Positions 1 to 9,259 of a DNA stretch of 64,000 nt are shown piece by piece. The notes under the pieces are model-generated. The model was not told the DNA's origin and searched no databases. It saw only the letters and a list, made by a program, of their open reading frames with translations. The stretch comes from Nitrosomicrobium frigidum (SeqCode) (GTDB lineage Archaea > Thermoproteota > Nitrososphaeria > Nitrososphaerales > Nitrososphaeraceae). The DNA is taken from positions 61,914-125,913 of the forward strand of contig JAHEZK010000002.1 of NCBI GenBank assembly GCA_023251115.1, read 5' to 3'. The translations under genes were made by a program, and so were the position numbers. How positions within the stretch are numbered: the first letter of the stretch is position 1; each line of letters begins with the position of its first letter.

Positions 1-11
1 ATCTTCACCAA

Positions 12-380
12 ATGATAATCAGGTTCAAAGATAAGGTGCCCTACTTTGATTCAATATCTGATATTTATCACGAGGAATTCGGTGTTGCTGTACTTGCTAA
101 TGCAAAGGGTACTGCGGACATTCGACTCAAAGCTCGCGAGTTAGGGTTTGAACATGACGATACCAATATGGTTCATATTCATGAAGAAACAATGAGAAAG
201 AGTGACGATACTCTAAAAATTCTCTATTCAGATGATCAAACTGGTATTGTGATTCCAGAAAACCACCTGTTGTTTCAATCGATGGCCTTAGGCAAGTCAA
301 AGAAACAGGCGTATGAGCACACTGATTCCCTCTTCCAAATAAGTAAGAAACGAGATTTGCTTGTAAAACAATTCGGATGA
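12..380 (+). CDS. Uncharacterised protein, possibly 5'-truncated
   Basis: A 122-residue reading frame begins with ATG at base 12, but the frame stays open upstream to the window edge, so the true start may lie outside. The product is hydrophilic, with no signal peptide, membrane segment or familiar motif. It has a mixed alpha/beta look and a Lys/Arg-rich C-terminal helix. I do not recognise a family. It is followed by a gap and then the RNase P RNA gene. Confidence 0.55.
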   Translation: MIIRFKDKVPYFDSISDIYHEEFGVAVLANAKGTADIRLKARELGFEHDDTNMVHIHEETMRKSDDTLKILYSDDQTGIVIPENHLLFQSMALGKSKKQAYEHTDSLFQISKKRDLLVKQFG

Positions 381-524
381 TAACCCCCAAAGAATAAAAA
401 GTAAAAAAATAGATGGATTTGTAAGCCGGCCAAGTGTAATTGCATTGTTTTTCAGATGGTAACGTGCTGGAAATTTTATTTTCTAATAAAGAAATGTGCT
501 TCCTCGTAAATCATACAAAAAAGA

Positions 525-533
525 TTTTTAAAT
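525..533 (+). promoter_or_regulatory. TATA box of the RNase P RNA gene
   Basis: A T-rich TATA-like element (TTTTTAAAT) lies about 25 bases before the first base of the terminal P1 stem of the RNase P RNA. This is the spacing expected for archaeal TBP/TFB promoters. Confidence 0.5.
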
Positions 534-551
534 CATGTTTGCTCACCTTAT

Positions 552-840
552 TGTGTTAGCTAGCGTGTGGGTTACTCGAAAGAGAGGAAACTCCTCCCTC
601 GTAACAGGCACTCAAATTAGCGATAATTAGGTGGAGACACCTGGCAACGGAACAGAAAGGGATCCAGTTGACAAAGATGATGATGATGGTGAATAGCCTG
701 AAGATGTCAATACTGGAATGAAACCGCCGACCTGAGTGGAGCAAGGACAAAAAGGGTTGAACATTCCTGTATGATCCCAGGTTGACCGCTCAGTGGAATC
801 CCACTTAAAACAAAAGGAGGGTTACAGCTAGCAAACACTT
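552..840 (+). ncRNA. rnpB: RNase P RNA
   Basis: This is the catalytic RNA that matures tRNA 5' ends. The termini form a long-range stem: TGTTAGCTAGC (554-564) pairs with GCTAGCAAACA (827-837) at 10 of 11 positions, which fits P1. Just inside lies a CR-I-like block, GAGGAAACTCCTCCC (584-598). Near the 3' end lies a CR-V-like block, ACAAAAGGAGGGTTACAG (810-827). AAC-U-CCTCC (589-597) pairs with GGAGGGTT (816-823) and leaves a single bulged U, exactly the universal P4 helix. The length of about 289 nt suits archaeal RNase P RNA. I read this by eye; exact ends are approximate. No protein gene fits here. Confidence 0.85.
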
Positions 841-1076
841 TTTTAATATCCATTGGCCACATTTGGTCTCTCCAAGGAAACGCAAGTTTAAACCATAAAG
901 TCAGCCGAATTATATTTCTAAAATGGTGTGGACATACCTAATACTCACAAGAGATACAAAGAAATTTGATAATGAATCGATCGTTGGACAAACGGAATCA
1001 CATTTGTCTTTGAAAAATAACTGGGCTCAAGTAACCGTAGAAGAATAAAATAAGAATTAGATGACACGCAAATAGA
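841..1076. other. Intergenic region with one weak small ORF
   Basis: This gap lies between the RNase P RNA and the convergent exported-protein gene. The only coding candidate is a 41-codon ATG frame at 923-1048 (+) encoding a hydrophilic peptide (starts MVWTYLILTRDTKKF), with an AT-rich stretch about 12 bases upstream. I cannot support it by homology and do not call it a gene. Confidence 0.4.
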
Positions 1077-2126
1077 CTATTTCCTTGCTTTCCACAAGAC
1101 CAATACGGATATAGCTGCCATCATACCACCAAGTATTCCTAGTACTTGAATTGGAAAGCCACCTGTTGCAGTTGAAGTTCCCTCTGGAGCATTTTCTGAA
1201 ACAAAAGCAATTTCAGAATTCCCATTTTTAGTCACAGTTGCAAATCCAGCAATTTGTATTTGGCCACTTGGGGGCGGCGTACTAGAATGAATCTGTACAT
1301 TTGCCCCATCAACCAATGCAGTAGCATCAGATTCCTTAGCTTCCATTACTCCTTCTCTGAAACTGCTCTCACCTAACGAGAAAATTGAAACAACCCTAGC
1401 GCCTCCCAATTCTTGATAGCCTGAACCGGCAGATGAAGCCTGACTACCCGTTGGGTCAAACAAGAAGTGCCAACGTTCCATCGGTGTAGCAATATCTTCA
1501 AAATTAAATAATGGAGTTCTGAATATTTCTGCGGCCTCTGATGAATTAAGCTGCTGTGCTATTTCTGGAAGTTTAACTTGAAGTAGACTCAGTGGATAAT
1601 TAATACTGACATTACCAATGTCTGGTACCTGAAGTGTAAGTGGTCTTGAAGTATGAAATCCTCTCCAGTCCAAATCAACCAGAGAATTTGTAGAACCTGA
1701 ATTATTGCTGGGCAAGGTAAACCCAGTTATGATTGGTGTGAATACTATCTTGTATGACACTATCAACCGGTCGCTGCTGCCCTTCAGCGCTCCAGTATAG
1801 TCAACTGTAGCATTTTCGATGTTAATGGGACTTTGTTTTTCCGTAAAAATATCCCTATTTATTCCAGATATTAATTCTGCCATCCCGGGAGTTGAAACGT
1901 TTGCTTTAAATCTCACATTTTCATTAATTGTGGACAATTTTTTTGCCAACTCACTTCCCTCATCGAATTGTATTGTAATAAATCGATTAGCCGTGAATAT
2001 TGGATCAGCTTCATTCTGTCGAGGTGATAAGACTGTAGTCATTTGAACAGCATGAGAATTTGATACAAGAGAAGAAACTGTGAATGTTATCAAGAAAATA
2101 ACCATAAGGAATCTGAAACTATTCAC
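1077..2126 (-). CDS. Exported, C-terminally membrane-anchored protein of unknown function
   Basis: The 349-residue product starts with a signal peptide (hydrophobic core about residues 5-21, then SNSHA as a likely cleavage region). It ends with a single hydrophobic helix (about 325-345) followed by KARK. That predicts a large extracellular beta-rich domain (roughly 28-320) anchored by a C-terminal helix. The ectodomain is rich in Ser/Thr/Asn, with many potential N-glycosylation sites. No catalytic motif is visible. The architecture suits a cell-surface protein; the family is not recognised. Confidence 0.8.
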   Translation of the reverse strand: MNSFRFLMVIFLITFTVSSLVSNSHAVQMTTVLSPRQNEADPIFTANRFITIQFDEGSELAKKLSTINENVRFKANVSTPGMAELISGINRDIFTEKQSPINIENATVDYTGALKGSSDRLIVSYKIVFTPIITGFTLPSNNSGSTNSLVDLDWRGFHTSRPLTLQVPDIGNVSINYPLSLLQVKLPEIAQQLNSSEAAEIFRTPLFNFEDIATPMERWHFLFDPTGSQASSAGSGYQELGGARVVSIFSLGESSFREGVMEAKESDATALVDGANVQIHSSTPPPSGQIQIAGFATVTKNGNSEIAFVSENAPEGTSTATGGFPIQVLGILGGMMAAISVLVLWKARK

Positions 2127-2256
2127 AGGGTAGAAACTAATTCAACCTGCTTATAATCCTTATCGAATTCATCGTCAGTTCTAGGATTCAGTCTTGCAAC
2201 AAAAGTAGTCATTCAAGTACATTATTTCTCCAATTTGACAGCCTAGTTTTTAGGAA

Positions 2257-2266
2257 AATTTAAAAA
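2257..2266 (+). promoter_or_regulatory. TATA box upstream of cofD
   Basis: An A/T-rich element (AATTTAAAAA region) lies about 35-40 bases before the TTG at 2299. It supports the internal TTG as a near-leaderless start rather than the upstream TTG at 2269, which is only a few bases from the TATA box. Confidence 0.4.
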
Positions 2267-2298
2267 AGTTGCAAATACTACAAGAGTGTTCTTTTGTA

Positions 2299-3222
2299 TT
2301 GATCACACTATTAGCTGGAGGGACAGGATCGGTAAAGATGGCTCGAGGACTTTCTAAGATTTCGGAAGACTTGGCTATCATTTCAAATATCGCAGACAAC
2401 TTGTGGTTGCACGGATTGTATGTGTGTCCTGACATTGATACCATAACATACGGTCTGGCCGACATATTGGACAAAGACAGAGGATGGGGCATAGCAGGTG
2501 ATTCATTCATGTTTTTAGAACAAATGAAAACACTTGGACAAGAGTATTGGTTTAGGATTGGAGACCGTGATCTAGCCATACATCTTGTAAGAACTAACTT
2601 ACTAAAAGAGGGAAAATCATTGTCATCAATTACAGAATGGATTCGAAAAAAATTCTCAATATCTACCAGAATCTTGCCTGCTTCAGATAGTCACATTGAG
2701 ACAAGGATAGAGACTACACAGGGGGACATGCATATTCAAGAATATTGGGTAAAAAATCATGCGAAACCGGAGATAAAGGGAATAAGGTACGAGGGCATTA
2801 AGGAAGCAAATGCAAGCACCAAGGCCGTGGAGTTTATCAGGAATTCGGATCTGGTCGTAATTGCACCTGGAAATCCCATTTCCAGTATTGGCCCGATTAT
2901 CTCAATGCCATCAATTCGGAAGGAACTTGAATCAAGAAAGCGTGATGTTGTGGCAATTAGTCCTTTAATTGGAAATTCAGCTCTTAGTGGCCCGGCTTCA
3001 AAGTATATGGAGGCAATGGGTATTGAATCATCTCCATACGGAGTCGCTTTGCATTATGAAGATATTGTCTCGAATCTCGTAATCTCTGAATTCGACGCGG
3101 AGTATGAGAAGAAAATTCACAGCCTAGGAATTAAGACGCACAAAACCAATATAGTTATGCAAAATGTACAAGATGAGATCCAATTGTGCAATTACATCAT
3201 CAACAAATTCAATAATGCTTGA
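2299..3222 (+). CDS. cofD: 2-phospho-L-lactate transferase CofD (F420-0 synthesis)
   Basis: CofD joins the activated lactyl/enolpyruvyl phosphate donor to Fo, giving (dehydro-)F420-0 in coenzyme F420 biosynthesis. The N-terminus MITLLAGGTGSVKMARGL matches the family's nucleotide-binding start, followed by CPDIDT (metal/phosphate binding), the IGDRDL segment and a late IAPGNP motif. The frame opens at a TTG at 2269, but the TTG at 2299 gives the usual family start and suits the TATA box, so it is preferred (307 aa). cofC follows 7 bases downstream, so the two consecutive F420 steps are probably cotranscribed. Confidence 0.93.
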   Translation: MITLLAGGTGSVKMARGLSKISEDLAIISNIADNLWLHGLYVCPDIDTITYGLADILDKDRGWGIAGDSFMFLEQMKTLGQEYWFRIGDRDLAIHLVRTNLLKEGKSLSSITEWIRKKFSISTRILPASDSHIETRIETTQGDMHIQEYWVKNHAKPEIKGIRYEGIKEANASTKAVEFIRNSDLVVIAPGNPISSIGPIISMPSIRKELESRKRDVVAISPLIGNSALSGPASKYMEAMGIESSPYGVALHYEDIVSNLVISEFDAEYEKKIHSLGIKTHKTNIVMQNVQDEIQLCNYIINKFNNA

Positions 3223-3229
3223 ATGACAT

Positions 3230-3868
3230 ATGAAAGTCGTAGCGTTAATTCCTGTCAAGAGATTTGAATCAAGCAAGACAAGATTGAGTCTTACCAAAAA
3301 TCAGAAAATTGTACTGACGGAATTAATGCTAAAAAATACAATTGTTAATTTAACAAAATGTAAAAGTATCTCAACCATAGTAACTATATCAGCAGACGAA
3401 AGGGTTAGAGAGATTTCCAATCATTACAATATTGAATACATATACTCAAAAGAAAAAGGTGTGAATTATGCGATTGAAGTAGGGGATGAATACTGTAAAG
3501 AAAAACAAGTACAATCAAATATCGTCATCCCAATAGATCTTATTTTCATAAATTCATATGAGATTGAACTATTGTTATCAATGGCTAGAAAATATCAAAA
3601 TTGTTCTATTATCGTTCCTTCTATGAGAATGGATGGTACCAACCTATTGTTAAGAAAGCCTTTTAACTTGTACGAGACTTCCTATGATAACAACAGCTAC
3701 TATGAGCATATTCAATCTTCAAAAAAGAATTGCGAGCGAACGATCATAATTGATTCTGTAAACTTATCAGAAGATCTGGATACTATGGATGATTTTGAAA
3801 GAATCATAGCACAACCAACTAACAAACTTTCTCATCTAATCTCCAGGATAACAAATGTCATATCATAA
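3230..3868 (+). CDS. cofC: 2-phospho-L-lactate guanylyltransferase CofC/FbiD
   Basis: This enzyme uses GTP to activate 2-phospholactate (or phosphoenolpyruvate in FbiD-type enzymes) for CofD. The 212-residue protein opens with VVALIPVKRFESSKTRLS, the nucleotidyltransferase signature of the CofC family. It continues with an IVIPIDLIFI segment, equivalent to the metal-binding Asp strand, and a DLDTMDD motif near the C-terminus. It follows cofD directly. Whether the substrate is phospholactate or PEP cannot be told from sequence alone. Confidence 0.92.
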   Translation: MKVVALIPVKRFESSKTRLSLTKNQKIVLTELMLKNTIVNLTKCKSISTIVTISADERVREISNHYNIEYIYSKEKGVNYAIEVGDEYCKEKQVQSNIVIPIDLIFINSYEIELLLSMARKYQNCSIIVPSMRMDGTNLLLRKPFNLYETSYDNNSYYEHIQSSKKNCERTIIIDSVNLSEDLDTMDDFERIIAQPTNKLSHLISRITNVIS

Positions 3869-3928
3869 TCGATTGTAGTTGAATACAAATCTAAAGTAAT
3901 GGATAATTTCTGTAAACAGAATAAGCTA

Positions 3929-4531
3929 TTATGTAATGCTTGGGAGAGCTGTTTTGGTAATCTTGGAAATTATTCCATTAAAGGCAAAGTTCACAATTAG
4001 AAACCATCCCCACAAATATATCTGTCCTGCTTGCCTACAAACTCCCTTATGCGTTCCATCCGCGTTTTTTTGTAGATCATTTTTTACATGGTCCTCACTA
4101 CAAGTAATCCACGGAATTTCTGGATGTATCGGAGAAAGCGCTACTACTCCTCCGAAAACATAAGGAAAAACAAGAATCCATAACATAAAAGAAGGTATCA
4201 TGTAAATGAACATGGGTTTCATTTGCTGTTGCTGAACCTCTAGATTCATTTTATTGACGTATGCTTGTTTCTTCTTTAGTTCAGCAATCAGAGCCTTGTC
4301 CTGTTTCTTAACAGCGGCCATCATCTGTTTTCTAAACTCAACTGACTCTTTCATAATTTTACTCATTTTTTCAATATCAGTAGTTTTCTTTCTAAGCATA
4401 GCAAATGCTATGTTCAAACCAATGGCGATTAGCGCAGCAATAATCATCGAGGAAAATGAAAATGGTAATGGTGCATTTTCATTATAGTGAGTACTCCACA
4501 GAAGCTGCATTATTATCAAGCCAAAATCCAT
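3929..4531 (-). CDS. EMC3/TMCO1 (DUF106) family membrane protein, YidC-like insertase
   Basis: The 200-residue protein has a first membrane helix (about 28-46), a positively charged coiled-coil hairpin (about 47-103) and two further hydrophobic segments (about 106-130 and 170-190). This is the DUF106/EMC3 layout of archaeal Oxa1-superfamily insertases. In many archaea this gene sits between secY-adk and cmk; here it lies about 42 kb from that operon and stands alone. The extracellular loop between helices 2 and 3 is long and carries two Cys residues. Confidence 0.8.
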   Translation of the reverse strand: MDFGLIIMQLLWSTHYNENAPLPFSFSSMIIAALIAIGLNIAFAMLRKKTTDIEKMSKIMKESVEFRKQMMAAVKKQDKALIAELKKKQAYVNKMNLEVQQQQMKPMFIYMIPSFMLWILVFPYVFGGVVALSPIHPEIPWITCSEDHVKNDLQKNADGTHKGVCRQAGQIYLWGWFLIVNFAFNGIISKITKTALPSIT

Positions 4532-4726
4532 TCAGAATTCTCCATGAAACCTTTATGATTCAAAAAGAAATGAGTTAAGAGCGGCTTATAAGGATTTCAG
4601 TTTAAGAATAACATGAATGAGTTATCATAGAGATTTAAAGAAAATAAAAAAGTGACGTGATTTTTGACAATCAAGAAGAGATGTTGTTTTTCTCAACTGG
4701 ATGTATAGGCAGTTACTGTTTTCGTT

Positions 4727-6124
4727 TTAACCTACTGAACCTTCCATCTCTACCTTTAGCAATCTGTTCAATTCTACTGCATATTCCATTGGAAGCTCTT
4801 TTGTAAATGGCTCCATAAATCCACCGACTATCAATGATAGGGCGTCAGATTCTGAAAATCCTCTGCTCATCAGATAGAATATCTGCTCCTCACCAATCTT
4901 ACCCACGGTAGCTTCGTGAGATATTGTAGCATCATCTTCATTAACTTCAACATAGGGATATGTATCAGTTCTCGAGTTCTTGTCAAGAAGCAATGCGTCG
5001 CATCGCACATTAGATTTTACACCTGTAGCGCCTTTTGCGACATGCAACAATCCTCTATATGTAGTTCGTCCCGCATCCTTACTGACAGATTTGCTCGTAA
5101 TCCTGGAAGTTGTGTCCGGAGCAAGATGTACTGCTTTTGCACCAGCATCTTGATGTTGTCCGCTTCCTGCAAAGGCAACTGAAATTACCTCCGCATGTGC
5201 TCGTTTACCAAGCATGTAAACACCTGGATACTTCATCGTTAATTTGCTACCGAGATTTCCATCAATCCATTCAACCGTAGCATCCTCATATGCATATGCT
5301 CTTTTTGTGACCAGGTTGTAAACGTCTTTACTCCAATTTTGAATAGTAGTATACCTTATTTTTGCTCCCCTTTTTGCTATTAGTTCTACTACCGCTGAAT
5401 GAAGAGACTCTGTTGTATAAACAGGTGCCGTACATCCCTCTATATAGTGCACTTCTGCACCTTCATCGGCTATAATGAGAGTTCTTTCAAACTGGCCAAT
5501 ATTTTCTGCATTGATTCTAAAATAGGCTTGGAGTGGAAGATCAACCTTTACATTTCTTGGAACATAAATGAAAGATCCACCGGACCACACAGCACTGTTT
5601 AATGCAGCAAATTTGTTATCCTCTGGAGGAATAACCTTACCAAAATGCTTCTTTAAAATATCTGGGTATTTCTTTACAGCAGTGTCAGTATCTGTAAATA
5701 TCACTCCCTGTTTTTCTAAATCTTCGCGGAGATTATGGTAAACAACCTCTGATTCATATTGTGCACCTACTCCAGCCAAAAACTTTCTTTCTGCTTCAGG
5801 AATTCCTAATTTTTCAAACGTGTTCCTAACTGATTCCGGAACATCTTCCCAATTCTTGCTTTGTTTCTCAGATGCCTTTGCATAGTAGTAAATATTCTGA
5901 AAATCAATATGAGATAGATCGCCACCCCAATTCGGCATAGGTTTGCTGAGAAAAACTTCATAAGATCGTAATCTGAATTCTCGCATCCAGTCAGGTTCAT
6001 CCTTTAATTTGCTAATTTCCTCTACTGTTCCCCTTGAAAGTCCCTTTTTACTTAAATATACGTAAAGTTCAGTAGAATCCTTAAAGTCATATTTGCTGTA
6101 GTCCATATTCAGATCTGAGGTCAT
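4727..6124 (-). CDS. sufB: Fe-S cluster assembly scaffold SufB
   Basis: SufB is the scaffold of the SUF iron-sulfur assembly machinery. The 465-residue protein matches the family in length and has its beta-helix core, including [20 protein letters not shown], followed by a conserved late segment with [10 protein letters not shown] and the [10 protein letters not shown] motif close to the C-terminus. sufC and sufD are not adjacent; this copy is monocistronic and divergent from the tetrapyrrole operon. Its promoter carries a perfect palindrome (separate entry). Confidence 0.95.
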   Translation of the reverse strand: MTSDLNMDYSKYDFKDSTELYVYLSKKGLSRGTVEEISKLKDEPDWMREFRLRSYEVFLSKPMPNWGGDLSHIDFQNIYYYAKASEKQSKNWEDVPESVRNTFEKLGIPEAERKFLAGVGAQYESEVVYHNLREDLEKQGVIFTDTDTAVKKYPDILKKHFGKVIPPEDNKFAALNSAVWSGGSFIYVPRNVKVDLPLQAYFRINAENIGQFERTLIIADEGAEVHYIEGCTAPVYTTESLHSAVVELIAKRGAKIRYTTIQNWSKDVYNLVTKRAYAYEDATVEWIDGNLGSKLTMKYPGVYMLGKRAHAEVISVAFAGSGQHQDAGAKAVHLAPDTTSRITSKSVSKDAGRTTYRGLLHVAKGATGVKSNVRCDALLLDKNSRTDTYPYVEVNEDDATISHEATVGKIGEEQIFYLMSRGFSESDALSLIVGGFMEPFTKELPMEYAVELNRLLKVEMEGSVG

Positions 6125-6132
6125 TAAGAATT

Positions 6133-6156
6133 ATAACGTCGTTATTATATATATAC
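6133..6156 (-). promoter_or_regulatory. sufB promoter with 13-bp palindromic operator candidate
   Basis: ATAACG-T-CGTTAT (6133-6145) is a perfect inverted repeat. It lies between the sufB start codon (6122-6124) and a strong AT-only TATA-like stretch (about 6146-6156). If transcription starts at or near the ATG, as is common here, a bound protein would sit between TATA box and start site and block initiation. A regulatory role is inferred. Confidence 0.5.
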
Positions 6157-6283
6157 TATATGTATTTCAGATATTTCGAAATTGTTCGTCCCTAATAAAA
6201 TGACTATTTGATACAAATCATTGCATGGAATGATTAAATAAAGATAATCCTTCAAATCCATTGTTCGCATCTGGTGCACCTAA

Positions 6284-6955
6284 TTGATAATAGACCTTAA
6301 TGTAAACAACAAAAAAGCTGTTGTGATAGGAGGTGGTACCGAAGGTTTACGCAAAGTACATGGATTGTTAGATCAAGGATGCGAAATAACTGTAATTACT
6401 TCCAGATTAAATAAAGAACTCAGTAGGATGAGCCATGATCGAAAAATAAAATTAATAAAAATGAGGATAAAGGACGCCACTGTCCTAGATAAATTCAACA
6501 ATATTTTCTTGATCTTGGCTGCAACTGATGATAGACAGCTAAACAGAAAACTGGTAGAGAAAGGCAGAACCATGGGAGCATTTGTTTATGCTGCGGATGA
6601 CCCAACTATGAGCGACTTTTCATATACATCTCTTGTTAACATTGAAGGTTTGGTACAGGTGGCAATATCGACCTCTGGCAAAAGTCCGATAATGGCAAGA
6701 AAAATTCGGATGAAGGCGGAAAGAATGCTGAATAAGATTATTAGCGAATCAGATATTAGCAATATAATATTACAGGAATTTGCGCGTAAGATGGCAAAGG
6801 AAAAAATAAGAACAGTAAAAGAAAGAAAGGAATTCTTATATTCATTAATAAAAGATAAAAATATCCAGTATTTGTTAAGATCAAACAAGCTAGACGAGGC
6901 AAAAATGACCGCATCATATATGTTGAAAAATTGGGGAGAAGGTAGTAAAAAATGA
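6284..6955 (+). CDS. Precorrin-2 dehydrogenase / sirohydrochlorin ferrochelatase-type protein (Met8/CysG-N family)
   Basis: This enzyme oxidises precorrin-2 to sirohydrochlorin, with possible iron insertion to siroheme. The 223-residue product starts from TTG and opens with KKAVVIGGGTEGLRKVHGLLDQGCEI, a Rossmann NAD-binding start, followed by LAATDDRQLN and the STSGKSPIMARKIR motif typical of Met8/CysG-N. It heads a seven-gene tetrapyrrole operon, and its stop overlaps the hemA start by 4 bases. Archaeal members are often dehydrogenase-only; ferrochelatase activity cannot be judged. Confidence 0.88.
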   Translation: MIIDLNVNNKKAVVIGGGTEGLRKVHGLLDQGCEITVITSRLNKELSRMSHDRKIKLIKMRIKDATVLDKFNNIFLILAATDDRQLNRKLVEKGRTMGAFVYAADDPTMSDFSYTSLVNIEGLVQVAISTSGKSPIMARKIRMKAERMLNKIISESDISNIILQEFARKMAKEKIRTVKERKEFLYSLIKDKNIQYLLRSNKLDEAKMTASYMLKNWGEGSKK

Positions 6956-8226
6956 GTCCAGAAATTATGGATGAACTGAAATTATTAAACGTAAGGGTAA
7001 CTCACAAAAAATGTCCAATTCATGTTCTTGAAAAATTTACATTCAAAGATATAGCCAAGGCATATCGTGAATTCCTTACCAGCAATGGGATAAGAGAATG
7101 TGTTATTATACAAACATGTAATCGAGTAGAGCTATTTCTCGCATTAGAAAAGATCGATATTGATAGGATCTTTGAGACATGGAGAAAGAATACGGAAATC
7201 AGAGATTTGTCTTTTGAATATGCTGAAGTAGATCAAGGTAAAGGCGCTATTAATCATCTTCTCAGGCTTACATCTGGTCTTGAATCATTGGTGGTAGGAG
7301 AGGATCAAATTTTGGGACAGGTTAAAAGATCTTTCGACTATTCTCGTCAGAACTGCTATATTGATTCATTTCTCCCTATAATTTTTGAACATGCAATAAA
7401 GGTTGGAAGTAGAGTTAGGACAAATACTGGTTTGAATAAAGGGAGTGTATCGATAGGCTCTATGGCAGTTAATCTGGCTGAAGAATATTTTGATGATTTT
7501 CAGAATAAAAAGGTTCTACTAATTGGTACTGGTGAAGGAGCTGCCCTTGTTGCAAAATCTCTAAAGAAGAGACAGGTAAACTTTGATGTTGCAAGCAGGA
7601 CCTATGAAAGGGCCAAATCATTTTGCAGTACTGTCGGTGGAAACCCTGTAAATTTTGAAGATGCTCTTAATAATTTTGACAAGACTGACATCATTTTTGT
7701 TTCTACAACAGCTCCATACTATTTGATAACCTATGAAAGAATATTCAATTGTGCCAAGAAAGATAGTGGAATGATGATATTTGATCTTTCCAATCCTAGA
7801 ACTGTGGATGACAAGATTGCAACAATATCTGGAGTAAAATTAGTCAACATAGATCAAATTGCAGAAATAGTTGACCGAAATTTGAACCGCAGACGGGAAG
7901 AAGTTAGATTGGCTGAAGAGATGATCCAAAGTGGAATGCAAAATATGGATCTGCTATTTAGAAAAATCAAAGCAGAACCTTTTGTGGTATCAATATTCAA
8001 AACTGTGGATGAAGTTAGGAATAGGGAACTGTCAAAAGCAGTAAGACTCCTCGGAATTAAGAAAGGAATGAAAGAATATGAAATAATGGAGCAATTATCA
8101 TTTGCAATAGTTGAAGGTATTCTTTCTACACCCATGAATAACTTTAGAAAAGAAATTGGGAATACAGAAAAGAATGAAGATGTCCTCAACATAGTATCAA
8201 GGATTTTTAATTATGAACCAAAATGA
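6952..8226 (+). CDS. hemA: Glutamyl-tRNA reductase
   Basis: HemA reduces glutamyl-tRNA(Glu) to glutamate-1-semialdehyde with NADPH, the first committed step of C5-pathway tetrapyrrole synthesis. The 424 residues match the usual length. The active-site Cys is at about residue 56 in QTCNRVE, SGLESLVVGEDQILGQVK follows, then the NADPH domain with VLLIGTGEGA, and a C-terminal dimerisation helix. The ATG overlaps the previous stop (ATGA), and the end overlaps hemB by 14 bases, so coupled translation is likely. Confidence 0.96.
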   Translation: MSPEIMDELKLLNVRVTHKKCPIHVLEKFTFKDIAKAYREFLTSNGIRECVIIQTCNRVELFLALEKIDIDRIFETWRKNTEIRDLSFEYAEVDQGKGAINHLLRLTSGLESLVVGEDQILGQVKRSFDYSRQNCYIDSFLPIIFEHAIKVGSRVRTNTGLNKGSVSIGSMAVNLAEEYFDDFQNKKVLLIGTGEGAALVAKSLKKRQVNFDVASRTYERAKSFCSTVGGNPVNFEDALNNFDKTDIIFVSTTAPYYLITYERIFNCAKKDSGMMIFDLSNPRTVDDKIATISGVKLVNIDQIAEIVDRNLNRRREEVRLAEEMIQSGMQNMDLLFRKIKAEPFVVSIFKTVDEVRNRELSKAVRLLGIKKGMKEYEIMEQLSFAIVEGILSTPMNNFRKEIGNTEKNEDVLNIVSRIFNYEPK

Positions 8227-9220
8227 AGCACCTGAATCTGATGGATTTCCAAAAGTAAGATTAAGAAGATTAAGACGGACAGCGGCTATAAGAGATATGT
8301 TACAGGAAACAAGATTATCAGTAAAAGATCTAGTATGTCCCGTTTTTATTCAAGAAGGAATAGATGAGCCGAAAGAAATTGAGTTGATGCCCGGAATTTT
8401 TAGGGTACCATTAAAGAATCTGGCTAGAGATATACAAGAAATGTACGATCTGGGTTTAAGGACGTTTTTAATTTTTGGGATTCCAAAAATCAAAAATGAT
8501 AAAGCCACTAGCGCATATAGCAAGGATGGAATTGTTCAACAATCTGTAAAGTCCTTAAAACAAAACTTTGGCGAAAAAATTGTAACTATAACAGATGTGT
8601 GCCTCTGTCAATATACCTCACATGGTCATTGCGGGATTATTAAGAACAATGTTGCGGATAATGATACAAGTTTGAAAGTTCTAGACAAGGTAGCAACCAG
8701 CCATGCCGAAGCTGGAGCAGATTTTGTAGCTCCTTCTGCAATGATGGACGGGCAGGTAAAAAGCATTCGAAATGCACTGGACAATGCCAATTTCACCAAT
8801 GTAGGAATAATCGGCTACTCAGCTAAATTATCGTCGAATTTGTATACTCCTTTTAGAGATGCTTCTCATTCCACCCCCGAGTTTGGCGATAGGAAAACTT
8901 ACCAAATGCCATTTCATAATACAAATGAAGCGCTACAGGAGATAATGATGGATGTTAAAGAAGGTGCTGATATAGTAATGATAAAGCCAGCATTGCCCTA
9001 TCTTGACTTGATTTACAAGACAAGACAATCTACATTACTACCAGTATGTGCATACAGCGTATCAGGCGAGTACTCCATTGTAAAGGCTGCTGCCTTGGAA
9101 GGTTGGGTCAACGAAGACGAAGTAGTGATGGAATTTATGACTAGTATTAAAAGGGCTGGGGCTGACATTATAGTATCATATTATGCCAAAAGAGTTGGCG
9201 AATTATTGAATAGGATCTAA
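8213..9220 (+). CDS. hemB: Delta-aminolevulinic acid dehydratase (porphobilinogen synthase)
   Basis: HemB condenses two 5-aminolevulinate molecules into porphobilinogen. The 335-residue protein shows a zinc-type metal site, CLCQYTSHGHC (Cys 130, 132 and 140), and two active-site lysines: K205 in GYSAKLSS and K258 in MIKPALPYLD. The Cys-rich site indicates a Zn-dependent rather than a Mg-dependent enzyme. It overlaps hemA by 14 bases and is followed by hemL. Confidence 0.96.
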   Translation: MNQNEAPESDGFPKVRLRRLRRTAAIRDMLQETRLSVKDLVCPVFIQEGIDEPKEIELMPGIFRVPLKNLARDIQEMYDLGLRTFLIFGIPKIKNDKATSAYSKDGIVQQSVKSLKQNFGEKIVTITDVCLCQYTSHGHCGIIKNNVADNDTSLKVLDKVATSHAEAGADFVAPSAMMDGQVKSIRNALDNANFTNVGIIGYSAKLSSNLYTPFRDASHSTPEFGDRKTYQMPFHNTNEALQEIMMDVKEGADIVMIKPALPYLDLIYKTRQSTLLPVCAYSVSGEYSIVKAAALEGWVNEDEVVMEFMTSIKRAGADIIVSYYAKRVGELLNRI

Positions 9221-9259
9221 AGATACAATTATAACAGTTACGAGATCATAAATTAGTGC

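Noticed and set aside
556..750. 64-codon minus-strand frame over the RNase P RNA
   Set aside because: The strong P1 and P4 pairings and conserved RNase P blocks explain this segment; the frame has no recognisable protein pattern.
923..1048. 41-codon plus-strand frame after RNase P RNA
   Set aside because: No motif, weak promoter and no supporting context; kept only as a remark on the gap.
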